59,428 nucleotides of DNA from Leuconostoc carnosum (GTDB lineage Bacteria > Bacillota > Bacilli > Lactobacillales > Lactobacillaceae): assembly GCF_014207505.1 (NCBI RefSeq), contig NZ_JACHGL010000008.1:1-59428 (forward strand), written 5' to 3'. The position numbers and the translations under genes are program-made. Position 1 is the stretch's first letter. Each line of letters begins with the position of its first letter. The notes under the pieces are model-generated. The model worked only from the letters and a program-made list of their open reading frames with translations. It did not search any database and was not told where the DNA came from. Below, one piece after another: positions 18,125-29,186 of the stretch.

Positions 18125-18258
18125 GTTGTTTTTTAATGAGTTAATCTATGCTACATAAATTTATAATAAATACTTATTGTTCATTAAATCACGAATAGTA
18201 GGTGTTTTCGTTATTTTGCTGTATAATGTAAACATTAAACTAACTGATAGAGGTATGA

Positions 18259-18996
18259 ATGAGTATTGGCGAAAAAATCAAGCAACTTCGAAAAACAAAC
18301 GAACTAACACAACAAGAATTTGCTGAAAAGTTATATATTTCATTTCAATCTGTATCTAATTGGGAGCGCGGTGTAGCGCATCCAACAACTGAAATGATGT
18401 TACATATTATTGAAAATTTTCAACTACCAATGGCTTTTTTTATCGATGAACCCTTTGATAGTAAAGAAGAAAAACTCATTTTATCATCCTTTGTAAAAAG
18501 CATGTATCATAGTAGAGATGAGGCGCCAAGTCTTGAAAATATTCAAGCTTTATCCGGCCTATCAGCAGAACAGATTACGTCATATTTCCCATCCTATGAT
18601 GATTTAGTTTATGCTATCATACACCAAGTTGATCAAAATATTAAAATGAGAGTGGCAGACAGGCTGGCGACTAATGATGACGTTATGGCAGTTTTTATAG
18701 ATGATATGGCCCCTTTACTTTACAGTAAAAAAAATGAACTACATATTTTATACACACGTCCTTACATTAAAGGTGTGTGGATGCAATTTATTAAGTCAAA
18801 ATATAAATCAATCCTCCTTCAACATACGTTAAATGAGTCGTCATACAATGATAATCTAGCGACTGAATATCTTATTGAAACACTTATGGGCTTTATCTCA
18901 GTATGGATGAGCCAAACTGAACCAGAATCTTTAGAACAGTTTCAAAACCGAATTAAGTATCTGGCAAATAATAATCTGTCCTCTTGGCAATATTAA
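18259..18996 (+). CDS. Regulator with XRE and TetR-like helix-turn-helix domains
   Basis: 245 residues. Residues 1-58 form a clear XRE/Cro helix-turn-helix (IGEKIKQLRKTNELTQQEFA, then LYISFQSVSNWERG and TTEMMLHI). Residues about 70-120 look like a second DNA-binding domain of the TetR kind: ILSSFVKSMYH, IQALSGLSAEQITSYFPSYDDLVYAI. The remainder fits a TetR ligand-binding domain (LATEYLIETLMGFISVWM). Two DNA-binding modules in one chain is unusual; the second may be degenerate and act only as a dimerisation part. AGAGGT precedes the ATG. The target is unknown. Confidence 0.8.
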   Translation: MSIGEKIKQLRKTNELTQQEFAEKLYISFQSVSNWERGVAHPTTEMMLHIIENFQLPMAFFIDEPFDSKEEKLILSSFVKSMYHSRDEAPSLENIQALSGLSAEQITSYFPSYDDLVYAIIHQVDQNIKMRVADRLATNDDVMAVFIDDMAPLLYSKKNELHILYTRPYIKGVWMQFIKSKYKSILLQHTLNESSYNDNLATEYLIETLMGFISVWMSQTEPESLEQFQNRIKYLANNNLSSWQY

Positions 18997-19001
18997 ATTT
19001 A

Positions 19002-19048
19002 AAAAGCGCACATGTAATCAGATTCAGTCTAACTACATGTGCGCTTTT
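19002..19048. terminator. Terminator after XRE-TetR gene
   Basis: A 15-bp perfect stem (AAAAGCGCACATGTA and its complement) with a 17-base loop and a T run. Confidence 0.85.
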
Positions 19049-19176
19049 ATATGACATGCTTATATTAAATCTACAATAGCAAAAATCCCTGTAAATAACA
19101 TCAATTAATTGTGATTTACTATGCCAGCTGCCACATGATACTTTGTTAACACCATATTGATTCAACTTAATAGCCT

Positions 19177-19226
19177 CATAAAACAAATTACTTTGACAAA
19201 CACAGTAATTTGTTTTATGCTATACT
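19177..19226 (+). promoter_or_regulatory. Promoter embedded in a 16-bp inverted repeat (PadR operator)
   Basis: Arms CATAAAACAAATTACT (19177-19192) and its exact complement (19204-19219) enclose an 11-base loop starting with TTGACA (19193-19198). A TATGCT -10 overlaps the right arm at 17-bp spacing (19216-19221). The arrangement suits repression by the PadR protein encoded just downstream. Confidence 0.7.
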
Positions 19227-19250
19227 TATAAGTTAAAAGAAGGTGGCAAA

Positions 19251-19601
19251 ATGGATATTTCTAAAGATCTTATTCGTGGTCACACAGATACGATTATATT
19301 AAACATTCTCAGCCAAGGTGATTCCTATGGCTATCAAGTATCAAAATCTATTCGTAGCCTAAGTGATAATCAATATAGCCTTAATGAAGCCACGCTTTAT
19401 ACTGCATTTCGTCGTTTAGAAAAAATTGGTGAAATTGAGAGCTATTGGGGCGATGAAACACAGGGTGCCCGCCGTAAGTATTATAAAATTACTAGTTCAG
19501 GTAGGCAACATCTCGAAGCTGCTTTGAACGAGTGGCAATTCGCCAAAAACATCATTAGTCACCTAATCAGTGGCGAAGTAACTGAAGGAGACAATCTATG
19601 A
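19251..19601 (+). CDS. PadR family transcriptional regulator
   Basis: 116 residues with a PadR winged helix: ILNILSQGDSYGYQVSKSI, NEATLYTAFRRLEKIGEI and a wing ARRKYYKITSSGRQHL. GAAGGTGG precedes the ATG. It overlaps the next gene by 4 bases, so translation is coupled. In Firmicutes, PadR regulators are often encoded directly before HAAS-domain membrane or DUF4097 proteins, as here. It probably represses its own operon through the inverted repeat at 19177-19219. Confidence 0.92.
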   Translation: MDISKDLIRGHTDTIILNILSQGDSYGYQVSKSIRSLSDNQYSLNEATLYTAFRRLEKIGEIESYWGDETQGARRKYYKITSSGRQHLEAALNEWQFAKNIISHLISGEVTEGDNL

Positions 19602-20935
19602 CAAGTATAGAAATGGAAATACGCACGCGTTTGGATGTCCTTTTCTCACAATACACACCAAATAACCAATTAACTGAATTCAAAGAAGAGCTTGTCGCTG
19701 ATTTGCTTGAAGCTTATCAAGACTTTGCTAAACAGGATCGTTCGCACGATGAAGCACTCGATGATGCCTTTGATCAATTGGGTGATATAGAAAGCGTCCT
19801 CAGCGATATAAGTCAACAACATACAAGCGATGAGCATCAATCCAAATCCAATCAAAACAAAAAACCCTTTGTAGACTTTTCTGATGACGGCGTGCATATT
19901 GGTAATTTACACATCAACGGTAAAGGTGTTAGATTAGGTGATGATATTGTTATTGATGGTAAAAATGATAAAGTAAACCTTGGCGATTGGTTACATGTTG
20001 ATCATGATGGTGCCCGTATTGGTAGAAAATATTATAAGTTTGATGATAACGACAACAACGAAGAGAGCATGTTCGACTCTGGAAATTTTAAAATGCCATC
20101 CTGGGCTGCAGCTCATCATAACGCCCAAATTCCAATCAGCACGCAATCACTAATTTTTGACTATAAAGATGCAACCGTCCATTTTTATACAAATGATAAA
20201 CTTGATTTGATCACTTTAGATGAGTATTTCAGTCGTGATAACAGCCGATATTTTGCCACTATACATGAGACAGATGATCATATTTCAGTAACTCAAGGTG
20301 ATTCCCCACTCATTTTCCATGTACGTAAATTAATTAATATTGGTCTACCAAAATCTATAACAAACAGTGATATTACCATTATTAATCGTAATGGCAATAT
20401 ATTAGTACAAGATATTACTTTAGCCAACTTCAATGTTAATATCGAATCTGTTAACTTTAAAGCCCAGCATATTCAAGCTAAACATGCTGACTGGCAAGCG
20501 CACTCTGGTAATATTCAAGCTGATCACATACTCTTTGAAACCGCAAAAATTGATAGTCGCTCAGGTCATACTAAACTTGACCACACCACAATTAATCAAG
20601 CTCAAATCGACCTATCCTCTGGATCAGCGGACATTAATCACTTTACCGGTGGTGGCAAAATAAAGATCAATTCTGGTTCTGTTCGTTTACGAATCAATAA
20701 ACTAACTAGTGATCTTAAATTGAAAACTAGTAGTGGGCGTGTTCGCATGACAACACCAGAAACGCAAGATTTCTACTTTGACTTAAACTCCAATTCTGGC
20801 AGTATTAAAATTGAACGCACAGATAGTAGTCATCTTGATAAAGATACAAGCAATTATAAACGTGGATTCTTTGGAGATGACCCGCGCTTTACAATTGACG
20901 CAACAACTAATTCTGGTACAATTAAGGTGTATTAA
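19598..20935 (+). CDS. HAAS-domain DUF4097 adhesin-like protein
   Basis: 445 residues. The N-terminal 70 residues form a HAAS/DUF1700-type helical domain (FKEELVADLLEAYQDF, DEALDDAFDQLGDIESVL). The region from about 195 to the end is a DUF4097-type right-handed beta-helix with repeated strands (KTSSGRVRM, NSNSGSIKIE, TNSGTIKV). No signal peptide or membrane helix is obvious. Similar proteins accompany PspC and LiaF-like proteins in cell-envelope stress systems. It is the second gene of the padR operon. Confidence 0.85.
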   Translation: MTSIEMEIRTRLDVLFSQYTPNNQLTEFKEELVADLLEAYQDFAKQDRSHDEALDDAFDQLGDIESVLSDISQQHTSDEHQSKSNQNKKPFVDFSDDGVHIGNLHINGKGVRLGDDIVIDGKNDKVNLGDWLHVDHDGARIGRKYYKFDDNDNNEESMFDSGNFKMPSWAAAHHNAQIPISTQSLIFDYKDATVHFYTNDKLDLITLDEYFSRDNSRYFATIHETDDHISVTQGDSPLIFHVRKLINIGLPKSITNSDITIINRNGNILVQDITLANFNVNIESVNFKAQHIQAKHADWQAHSGNIQADHILFETAKIDSRSGHTKLDHTTINQAQIDLSSGSADINHFTGGGKIKINSGSVRLRINKLTSDLKLKTSSGRVRMTTPETQDFYFDLNSNSGSIKIERTDSSHLDKDTSNYKRGFFGDDPRFTIDATTNSGTIKVY

Positions 20936-20967
20936 TACCAATTATTTCAATTAAAAGGAGATTAATT

Positions 20968-21219
20968 ATGACTCATAAAAAGCAATTAACGCGATCACGT
21001 AATAACCGCATGGTAGGTGGTGTTATCGGTGGCATTTCGGAATATTTTGGTTGGGATGCAACAATTGTTCGTGTAATATATGTTATTCTCTCTATCTTCC
21101 CAGTTATTCCTGGTATTGTACTTTATATTTTGGCGTGGATTATTATTCCAGATTCACCACGCCGGACACATCGCTACACTCATGGGAGCCGTAAAGACAT
21201 TACACCAGATGATAATTAA
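20968..21219 (+). CDS. PspC domain membrane protein
   Basis: 83 residues with the PspC domain: RSRNNRMVGGVIGGISEYFG, WDATIVRVIYVILS and LYILAWIIIP. One long or two short membrane helices are predicted. PspC proteins take part in envelope-stress sensing. AAAGGAG precedes the ATG, and it lies 32 bases after the DUF4097 gene, the third member of a PadR-HAAS/DUF4097-PspC cassette. Confidence 0.9.
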   Translation: MTHKKQLTRSRNNRMVGGVIGGISEYFGWDATIVRVIYVILSIFPVIPGIVLYILAWIIIPDSPRRTHRYTHGSRKDITPDDN

Positions 21220-21241
21220 ATAAAGTTAGCCTCCTCGTCAA

Positions 21242-21271
21242 GTGATATAACCATTTTTTTCGTATTATAAT
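21242..21271 (+). promoter_or_regulatory. Promoter of 16-codon ORF
   Basis: GTGATA (4 of 6 match) and a perfect TATAAT (21266-21271) with an 18-base spacer, 25 bases before the start codon at 21297. Confidence 0.55.
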
Positions 21272-21296
21272 TTATCTCACTGACAATGGAGGTTAT

Positions 21297-21347
21297 ATGG
21301 TAGATTACGTATTTAGTCTTTTTACAATAAAAAAAGGACGTTCATAA
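21297..21347 (+). CDS. Putative 16-residue peptide
   Basis: Small ORF encoding MVDYVFSLFTIKKGRS. It has a strong ribosome site (TGGAGG, 5 bases before ATG), a promoter with a perfect TATAAT and a terminator straight after the stop. The peptide is hydrophobic in the middle with a basic tail. I do not recognise it. It could be a signalling, toxin-like or leader peptide, or a chance ORF on a small RNA. Confidence 0.45.
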   Translation: MVDYVFSLFTIKKGRS

Positions 21348-21348
21348 T

Positions 21349-21383
21349 AAAAAACCGATGACATTAACAGTCATCGGTTTTTT
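21349..21383. terminator. Bidirectional terminator between the small ORF and gyrA
   Basis: A 14-bp perfect stem (AAAAAACCGATGAC and its complement) with a 7-base loop. It has A and T runs on both sides and can end both the plus-strand small transcript and minus-strand gyrA. Confidence 0.9.
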
Positions 21384-21410
21384 ATTGTAATGATGTTACT
21401 CAAACATTTA

Positions 21411-23969
21411 CTATTCTTCGGTTGAGGTATCATCTGTTGAGGCACGATCTAATAAATCAGTAACCTGATCAAGTTGATTACTATCTAATGGTGTTTCACG
21501 TGGAACATCTTCAGTCACTTCATCAAGTGGTTCATCTTCATGATCGACTTTAGCTAGGGTAGCCACTTGTGCGCCATCTTCTAAGCGAATCAAGCGAACA
21601 CCCATTGTTGCTCGTCCTGTTTGGCTCACAGTTGATGCAGCAAAGCGAATCATTACGCCTTGAGTCGTTGTTACCATAATATCTTTATTAACATTAATAA
21701 TAATCATACCAGCTAATGAGCCATTTTTCTCAGTGATATTAGCTGTTTTTATACCCTTACCACCACGCCCTTTAATTGGGTACTCTGTAGCAGGTGTTTG
21801 TTTCCCGTAACCATTCTCGGTGATGATCAATACATTATCTTGTTGGCTCAAAACATCAGAACCAATAACTAGATCTCCCTCACGTAAGCGAATACCTCGG
21901 ACACCAGCAGCAGCACGGCCCATAATACGGACATCTTCTTCAGAAAAACGAACAGAATACCCATCTTTTGTAGCAATAATAATACTCTGTGTTCCATCAG
22001 TAATTTGAACAGATAAGACTTCATCATTATCACGCAACGTCAAAGCCTTTAGCCCATTTGTTCGAATATTTGAGAATTCACTCACAGCAGTACGCTTAAC
22101 GACACCTTGTCGTGTCACAAAGAATAGATAATCTTGGCTTTCACTCGCCTCACCTTTCACAGTGATTACAGTCTGAATTTTTTCGTCACCTTCAAAATTC
22201 AGTAAATTAACAACTGGAATACCCTTGGCTTGACGGCCATATTCAGGTACTTCATAGCCTTTCATCCGATAGACTTTGCCCTTATTTGTGAAAAAGAGTA
22301 ACGTATCATGTGTTGATGTGGCAACCATCTGATCAACGAAGTCCTCATCATTAACGTTCATCCCCTGAACACCACGACCACCACGATTTTGGGCTTTAAA
22401 TTCCGCCTGTGGTACACGTTTAATGTAACCATTACGTGTTAATGTAACGATGACTGCTTCTTCTTCAATCAAATCTTCATCTTCAATATTTGTCACATCA
22501 CCAACTTGTAGTTCTGTGCGACGTGGATCTCCAAATTTTGTTTGAATTTCAAGTAATTCATTATAAATGATATCATCAACACGATGCTCATGTGCCAAAA
22601 TATCTTTCAAATCAGTAATTAATTCAACTAATTTCTGATACTCATCTTCGATCTTATCACGTTCTAAGCCTGTTAAGCGCACCAAACGCATGTCTAAAAT
22701 CGCTTGTGCTTGTTTATCGCTTAGTGCGTAACCATCAATCAAATGTCTCTTAGCTTCTTCAGATGTTTTAGATGAACGAATAATACCAATGATGGCATCA
22801 ATATGGTCCAACGCTATCCGCAAGCCTTCAAGAATATGTGCACGCGCCTGTGCCTTCTGCAAATCAAAGGCCGTACGACGACGAATAACTTCTCGCTGGT
22901 GTACGAGATAAGCCTCTAAAATTTCTTTGAGGCCCATTGTTTGAGGCTTTCCACCATTAATTGCTAACATGTTGAAACTGAAGTTTGTTTGCAATAAAGT
23001 TTCTTTATATAAATTATTTAAAATCACACTAGCTGACGCATCACGACGTACATCAATAGATACACGCAAACCGTCACGATCTGATTCATCACGAATTGCA
23101 GTAATGCCTTCAATACGCTTATCACGCGCAAGCTCAGAAATACGCTCAATCAAACGTGCCTTATTAACAGCGTAAGGCAACTCAGTAACAATAATTTGTT
23201 CTTTCCCTGTCTTGGTTTGTTCGATATCAACCTTGGCACGCACTGTTACACGACCACGTCCTGTCTCATAAGCACGTCGAATGCCTGACTTACCCATGAC
23301 AATACCACCTGTTGGAAAATCAGGTCCCGGCAATGCCTCCATTAAATCAGTTGTTGTTGCTTCTGGGTTATTCATCAGAATATGAATGGCTGAAATAACC
23401 TCACCCAAGTTATGTGTTGGAATATTTGTTGCCATACCAACGGCAATCCCAGTCGCACCATTGACTAACAAATTTGGAAAACGTGCAGGTAGTACTTCAG
23501 GTTCTCGCTCTTCACCATCATAGTTGGGCACAAAATTAACCGTGTCTTTATTCAAGTCACGGACCATTTCCATAGCAACTTTAGATAAACGCGCTTCAGT
23601 ATAACGCATAGCCGCAGCGCTGTCACCATCGACCGAACCAAAGTTACCATGACCATCCACTAACATGTGACGGTATGAAAATGGTTGCGCCATACGCACC
23701 ATTGATTCATAAATCGCCGAATCACCGTGTGGATGATATTTACCCATAACGTCTCCAACAATACGTGCAGATTTTTTATGCGGTTTGTCGGGTGTATTCC
23801 CTTGTTCAATCATCGAATACAAAATACGACGATGAACAGGCTTCATACCATCACGAACATCAGGTAAAGCACGCGCCACAATAACTGACATTGCATACGA
23901 TAGAAATGATGTTTTCATTTGTTCAGACAAATTCGCATTGCGAATGCGCGTGTCATTTTGTTCAGACAT
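21411..23969 (-). CDS. gyrA: DNA gyrase subunit A
   Basis: 852 residues. Subunit A cuts and rejoins DNA in the A2B2 gyrase that introduces negative supercoils. Catalytic tyrosine in [11 protein letters not shown]; the quinolone-resistance region [14 protein letters not shown] has the Ser and Glu usual in susceptible strains. The C-terminal beta-pinwheel includes a GyrA-box-like [10 protein letters not shown] (a second glycine-rich repeat GRGGKGIK follows). The acidic C-terminal tail contains a parS sequence. AAGGAG precedes the ATG. It follows gyrB with a 91-base gap. Confidence 0.98.
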   Translation of the reverse strand: MSEQNDTRIRNANLSEQMKTSFLSYAMSVIVARALPDVRDGMKPVHRRILYSMIEQGNTPDKPHKKSARIVGDVMGKYHPHGDSAIYESMVRMAQPFSYRHMLVDGHGNFGSVDGDSAAAMRYTEARLSKVAMEMVRDLNKDTVNFVPNYDGEEREPEVLPARFPNLLVNGATGIAVGMATNIPTHNLGEVISAIHILMNNPEATTTDLMEALPGPDFPTGGIVMGKSGIRRAYETGRGRVTVRAKVDIEQTKTGKEQIIVTELPYAVNKARLIERISELARDKRIEGITAIRDESDRDGLRVSIDVRRDASASVILNNLYKETLLQTNFSFNMLAINGGKPQTMGLKEILEAYLVHQREVIRRRTAFDLQKAQARAHILEGLRIALDHIDAIIGIIRSSKTSEEAKRHLIDGYALSDKQAQAILDMRLVRLTGLERDKIEDEYQKLVELITDLKDILAHEHRVDDIIYNELLEIQTKFGDPRRTELQVGDVTNIEDEDLIEEEAVIVTLTRNGYIKRVPQAEFKAQNRGGRGVQGMNVNDEDFVDQMVATSTHDTLLFFTNKGKVYRMKGYEVPEYGRQAKGIPVVNLLNFEGDEKIQTVITVKGEASESQDYLFFVTRQGVVKRTAVSEFSNIRTNGLKALTLRDNDEVLSVQITDGTQSIIIATKDGYSVRFSEEDVRIMGRAAAGVRGIRLREGDLVIGSDVLSQQDNVLIITENGYGKQTPATEYPIKGRGGKGIKTANITEKNGSLAGMIIINVNKDIMVTTTQGVMIRFAASTVSQTGRATMGVRLIRLEDGAQVATLAKVDHEDEPLDEVTEDVPRETPLDSNQLDQVTDLLDRASTDDTSTEE
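21492..21507. promoter_or_regulatory. parS site 2, inside gyrA
   Basis: TGTTTCACGTGGAACA, the exact reverse complement of the Bacillus-type parS TGTTCCACGTGAAACA. It lies in the variable C-terminal tail of gyrA and encodes residues around 821-826 (VPRET). Confidence 0.88.
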
Positions 23970-24060
23970 TTGTTACTCCTTGGTCAATTTTTTGAACTCT
24001 TACTATGTACCCGCTTGAATGCTATCATTCAAACTTAACGTTAAATCAATACGGTATATA

Positions 24061-26121
<2,061 letters not shown>

Positions 26122-26134
26122 TCACGCAACTTAC

Positions 26135-27265
26135 TCATGATTGCGCCTCTTCTTCGACATCAATACGACCTTGCTGGACGTGAAACACTTTAGGTTCATG
26201 AATCAACTGCCGTGCAACATCACTTAATGATGGCGCCGTTATAAATGTTTGAACTTTATCTTGAATCGCCAACAGTAAGTGTGTCTGACGATTAGCATCT
26301 AATTCACTTAAAACATCATCTAGTAGCAAAACCGGATATTCTCCCGTTTCTTGCTGCATCAAATCTATTTCAGCTAATTTAATGGCTAAAGCTGTTGTTC
26401 TTTGTTGGCCCTGCGAGCCAAAGACTGCCACATCATTCTCATTAACAATGAATTGAATATCATCACGATGTGGCCCAACAAGTGTTGACCCTTGCATAAT
26501 TTCGCGTGGTCGCTGCCGCATTAAAGCTGATTCAAAGGCTGATTTTATTGTTTCTAAGTCTATGCCTTGATTAACTTCAACAGCACTTTGATACTTGAGT
26601 GTTAGCGTCTCTTGCTGATTAGAAATCGTTGCATGAATCGGCTGTGCTGCCTGTTGTAATTTTTCTAAAAAGCCCTGCCTCGCTAATAGTACTTGGGCGC
26701 CCACATCAACTAATTGTGATGTTAAGACGTCCAAAAACATGGTATCTGTCGTTTGCTTGAGTTGCAATCGTTTTAAGTAGGCATTGCGATCCTTTAATAT
26801 ACGGCGATACTGTGTTGTGTTGTATAAATACAATGGATTCATTTGTCCAAATTCCATATCAATAAATCGTCGGCGAACACTAGGTGCCCCTTTAACCAAC
26901 TCGAGGTCTTCTGGTGCAAATAAAATAACATTCAATTGGCCAATATATTGAGATAACTTGGATTGTTCCAGATGGTTAACACGTGCGCGCTTGCCTTTGT
27001 TAGAAAAATGCAAAGATAATGGCGTTTCGCTAATATTTTTCTTTACACGACCACTAATGGTTGCTTCTTTTTCTTGCCAACGAATTAAATCTTTATCACT
27101 ACTCGTACGATGCGAACGCGCTAAAGCTAAAACGTAAATGCTCTCCAACAAATTCGTCTTTCCTTGCGCATTCTCACCCAAAAACACATTAATGCCCTCA
27201 CTAAAATCCAACGCTAAATCAGCATAATTACGATAATTTGTGAGCTTTAACGATTTGAGTTCCAA
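26135..27265 (-). CDS. recF: DNA replication and repair protein RecF
   Basis: 376 residues, normal length. SMC-like ATPase that loads RecA at single-strand gaps through RecO and RecR. Walker [10 protein letters not shown], signature [17 protein letters not shown] and Walker [14 protein letters not shown] are present. The start overlaps the end of yaaA by 19 bases, so translation is probably coupled. Confidence 0.97.
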   Translation of the reverse strand: MELKSLKLTNYRNYADLALDFSEGINVFLGENAQGKTNLLESIYVLALARSHRTSSDKDLIRWQEKEATISGRVKKNISETPLSLHFSNKGKRARVNHLEQSKLSQYIGQLNVILFAPEDLELVKGAPSVRRRFIDMEFGQMNPLYLYNTTQYRRILKDRNAYLKRLQLKQTTDTMFLDVLTSQLVDVGAQVLLARQGFLEKLQQAAQPIHATISNQQETLTLKYQSAVEVNQGIDLETIKSAFESALMRQRPREIMQGSTLVGPHRDDIQFIVNENDVAVFGSQGQQRTTALAIKLAEIDLMQQETGEYPVLLLDDVLSELDANRQTHLLLAIQDKVQTFITAPSLSDVARQLIHEPKVFHVQQGRIDVEEEAQS

Positions 27266-27702
27266 GAACCCGGCCCCTTTGGTCCTCTAGTACCTTGCTT
27301 TGATCTCCCAAATCCACCAGCGCGTGTGCCATTTTTACGACGTAATTCTGCAAAACGTGCTTCTTTACGTTCTTTAGCGACAGCGGCCTTTTGTGCTTTG
27401 ATGCGATCATTACGAATGGTCTTTTTGGCAGCGGCAGCACGCTCATCTTTTTCTTGTTGTGTCGCTGCGATTAGCTCATCAACATTTTCCGCTAATTCGA
27501 TAACGTACGTTTCACCGTCAATGATAATCTGATCATGGTCGTACAATTTTTTACCACGACGGTTTTCTTCCTCGCCATTAAGCATCACCGGAAAATCCAT
27601 GAGATAGTATTTAGCTTGTCCACCAGAAGAAATAATATTTTCTTCTTTGAGCAATTGAGTGAGTGTGATGTATTCAGTTGTGATTTTTACATTTTTCGTC
27701 AT
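27247..27702 (-). CDS. yaaA: S4-domain RNA-binding protein YaaA, basic C-terminal extension
   Basis: About 151 residues. The first 75 residues form the S4-like YaaA domain ([38 protein letters not shown]). Typical YaaA proteins end near there, but this one adds a long Arg/Lys/Ala-rich tail ([20 protein letters not shown], then glycine/arginine-rich). I chose the ATG at 27702; TATAAT at 27718-27723 lies so close that the leader would be about 9 bases. It precedes recF and overlaps it by 19 bases. Confidence 0.88.
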   Translation of the reverse strand: MTKNVKITTEYITLTQLLKEENIISSGGQAKYYLMDFPVMLNGEEENRRGKKLYDHDQIIIDGETYVIELAENVDELIAATQQEKDERAAAAKKTIRNDRIKAQKAAVAKERKEARFAELRRKNGTRAGGFGRSKQGTRGPKGPGSWNSNR

Positions 27703-27717
27703 ATTAGTTACTTGAGT

Positions 27718-27723
27718 ATTATA
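27718..27723 (-). promoter_or_regulatory. Extended -10 promoter of yaaA-recF
   Basis: Minus-strand TGGTATAAT, an extended -10, lies 15 bases from the yaaA ATG. No consensus -35 is visible. It gives the yaaA-recF genes their own promoter after the terminator behind dnaN. Confidence 0.5.
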
Positions 27724-27749
27724 CCATTTTTTCATCTTAAGTTCTTTAA

Positions 27750-27791
27750 AAAACGTCCTAAAATCGTTTTTAAGCGATTTTAGGACGTTTT
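27750..27791. terminator. Bidirectional terminator between dnaN and yaaA
   Basis: A 17-bp perfect stem (AAAACGTCCTAAAATCG and complement) with an 8-base loop, with T/A runs in both directions. It separates dnaN from yaaA-recF. Confidence 0.9.
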
Positions 27792-27859
27792 AAGGATTTT
27801 TGTTTATTTTCGATTAAATTTATTGAGAACGTAAATCAGTCTATTCTAGCGACTATTGC

Positions 27860-28993
27860 TTAAAATGTGCGTACTGGTGTAATTAATTGTAATTGCTTAT
27901 TATCTGTTTCACCAGCTGGTGTAATTGTAAATGGACGTAAGTTACTGGTAAATTTCACATCAACAGACTTACCACTAAATATACGTAATGCATCTCGAAC
28001 ATAGTCTGGGTTAAATGAAATTTCTAAATCAGCACCGTCAACTGATTGAGCTACCAACTCTTCCTGAACTTCACCAACCTCTTGTGATGTCCCTTTTAAA
28101 GTCACAACACCGCTAGTTAAAGTTAGCTGTACGACGTTATTTCGACTTTCATGACTTAACAAACTTGCTCGGCCAATGGCACCAAGTAATGTACTAGCCT
28201 CAATTGTTAATTGTGTTGTACTTTCAGTCGGAATTAATCGATCAGTTTCTGGATAGTTCCCCTCTAATAAGCGTGAATAAAATGATGTATGTCCTAAATC
28301 AAACATCGCTTGATTTGTAGCTAGTTTGATGTCCACACGGTCTTGTCCTTCAAGTAGGCTCTGTAATTCATTAAATGACTTAGCTGGAATAATCACATCA
28401 GCCTGAATATGCGCATCTGTGCCAGTTAATGTCACAATCCGTTGTGATAAACGGTGTGAATCTGTGGTTACTGCCTTAACATCTGTACCATCTAATGCTA
28501 AATGAATCCCCGTTAAGATAGGTCGACTTTCTTGTGTGGATGCTGAAATTTTTGTTTGTGAAATAATATCAATTAATTGCGCTGCTGAAACACTTAAACT
28601 CTGCACATCATCCATTTCTGGTAATTGTGGATAGTTACGGACATCTTGACCATTAATTGTAAAATCTGATGCGCCTGAAGTGATACTTGCACGAACGCCT
28701 TCAACGGCTAATGTCATATCATCTGCTGGCAAATTTTTGACAATATTAGAAAAAAACGTTGCGGGTAGTGTAATGCCACCAGTTTTTTTAATAACGAGTT
28801 GTGCCGCTGTATCTGACTGGTCAATTCGCGTTTCAATAGAAATATCTGCATTTGATCCGGTTAATACTAATTCTTCATCGTTTAAGAGAATTTTGATATT
28901 TGTCAAAATAGGAATTGTTGTTCGAGATGAAATAGCACGTGAGACATCATTTAATGCTTTGATAAAAGCTTGACGATTAATTGAAAATTGCAT
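27860..28993 (-). CDS. dnaN: DNA polymerase III sliding clamp (beta subunit)
   Basis: 377 residues, typical length. The ring-shaped dimer tethers polymerase III to DNA. Three clamp domains are visible, with a start of MQFSINRQAFIKALNDVSRA and a C-terminal TPAGETDNKQLQLITPVRTF typical of the family. AAAGGAG precedes the ATG. It follows dnaA by 193 bases, a gap that holds a DnaA box. Confidence 0.98.
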   Translation of the reverse strand: MQFSINRQAFIKALNDVSRAISSRTTIPILTNIKILLNDEELVLTGSNADISIETRIDQSDTAAQLVIKKTGGITLPATFFSNIVKNLPADDMTLAVEGVRASITSGASDFTINGQDVRNYPQLPEMDDVQSLSVSAAQLIDIISQTKISASTQESRPILTGIHLALDGTDVKAVTTDSHRLSQRIVTLTGTDAHIQADVIIPAKSFNELQSLLEGQDRVDIKLATNQAMFDLGHTSFYSRLLEGNYPETDRLIPTESTTQLTIEASTLLGAIGRASLLSHESRNNVVQLTLTSGVVTLKGTSQEVGEVQEELVAQSVDGADLEISFNPDYVRDALRIFSGKSVDVKFTSNLRPFTITPAGETDNKQLQLITPVRTF

Positions 28994-29172
28994 CAGGTAT
29001 TCTCCTTTTTATGTGAGCAATCCAGCGGATTAATTGTTTTAAATAAGTTAATTAAAAATCTAGTAGTAATAATAAGGGCTGTGAAAGTTGGGGAAAAGCG
29101 GGTTGTGTATAATAAGGCTATAACTTTTAGTTGTGCACAATGCTGTGGGAAAAACGTCATAGTTGTTCTTCT

Positions 29173-29181
29173 TTATCCACA
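29173..29181. promoter_or_regulatory. DnaA box in the dnaA-dnaN gap
   Basis: Perfect TTATCCACA just after the dnaA stop codon. Together with the cluster upstream of dnaA it gives a two-part origin flanking dnaA, as in Bacillus subtilis. Confidence 0.75.
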
Positions 29182-29186
29182 ATCAG

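Larger units (their letters stand above)
17823..18258. other. Gene-free interval with structured sequence and promoters
   Basis: It holds, in order, a terminator hairpin for tetR (17829-17865), a nested inverted-repeat block (17930-17985) that reads as a hairpin followed by T7 on the minus strand, and a perfect 14-bp inverted repeat TTTTGCTACAATTT / AAATTGTAGCAAAA (18001-18014 and 18030-18043). A promoter (TTGATT, 16 bp, TATAAT at 18097-18124) and a second TATAAT just before the next gene follow. No reading frame of note is present. Confidence 0.6.
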
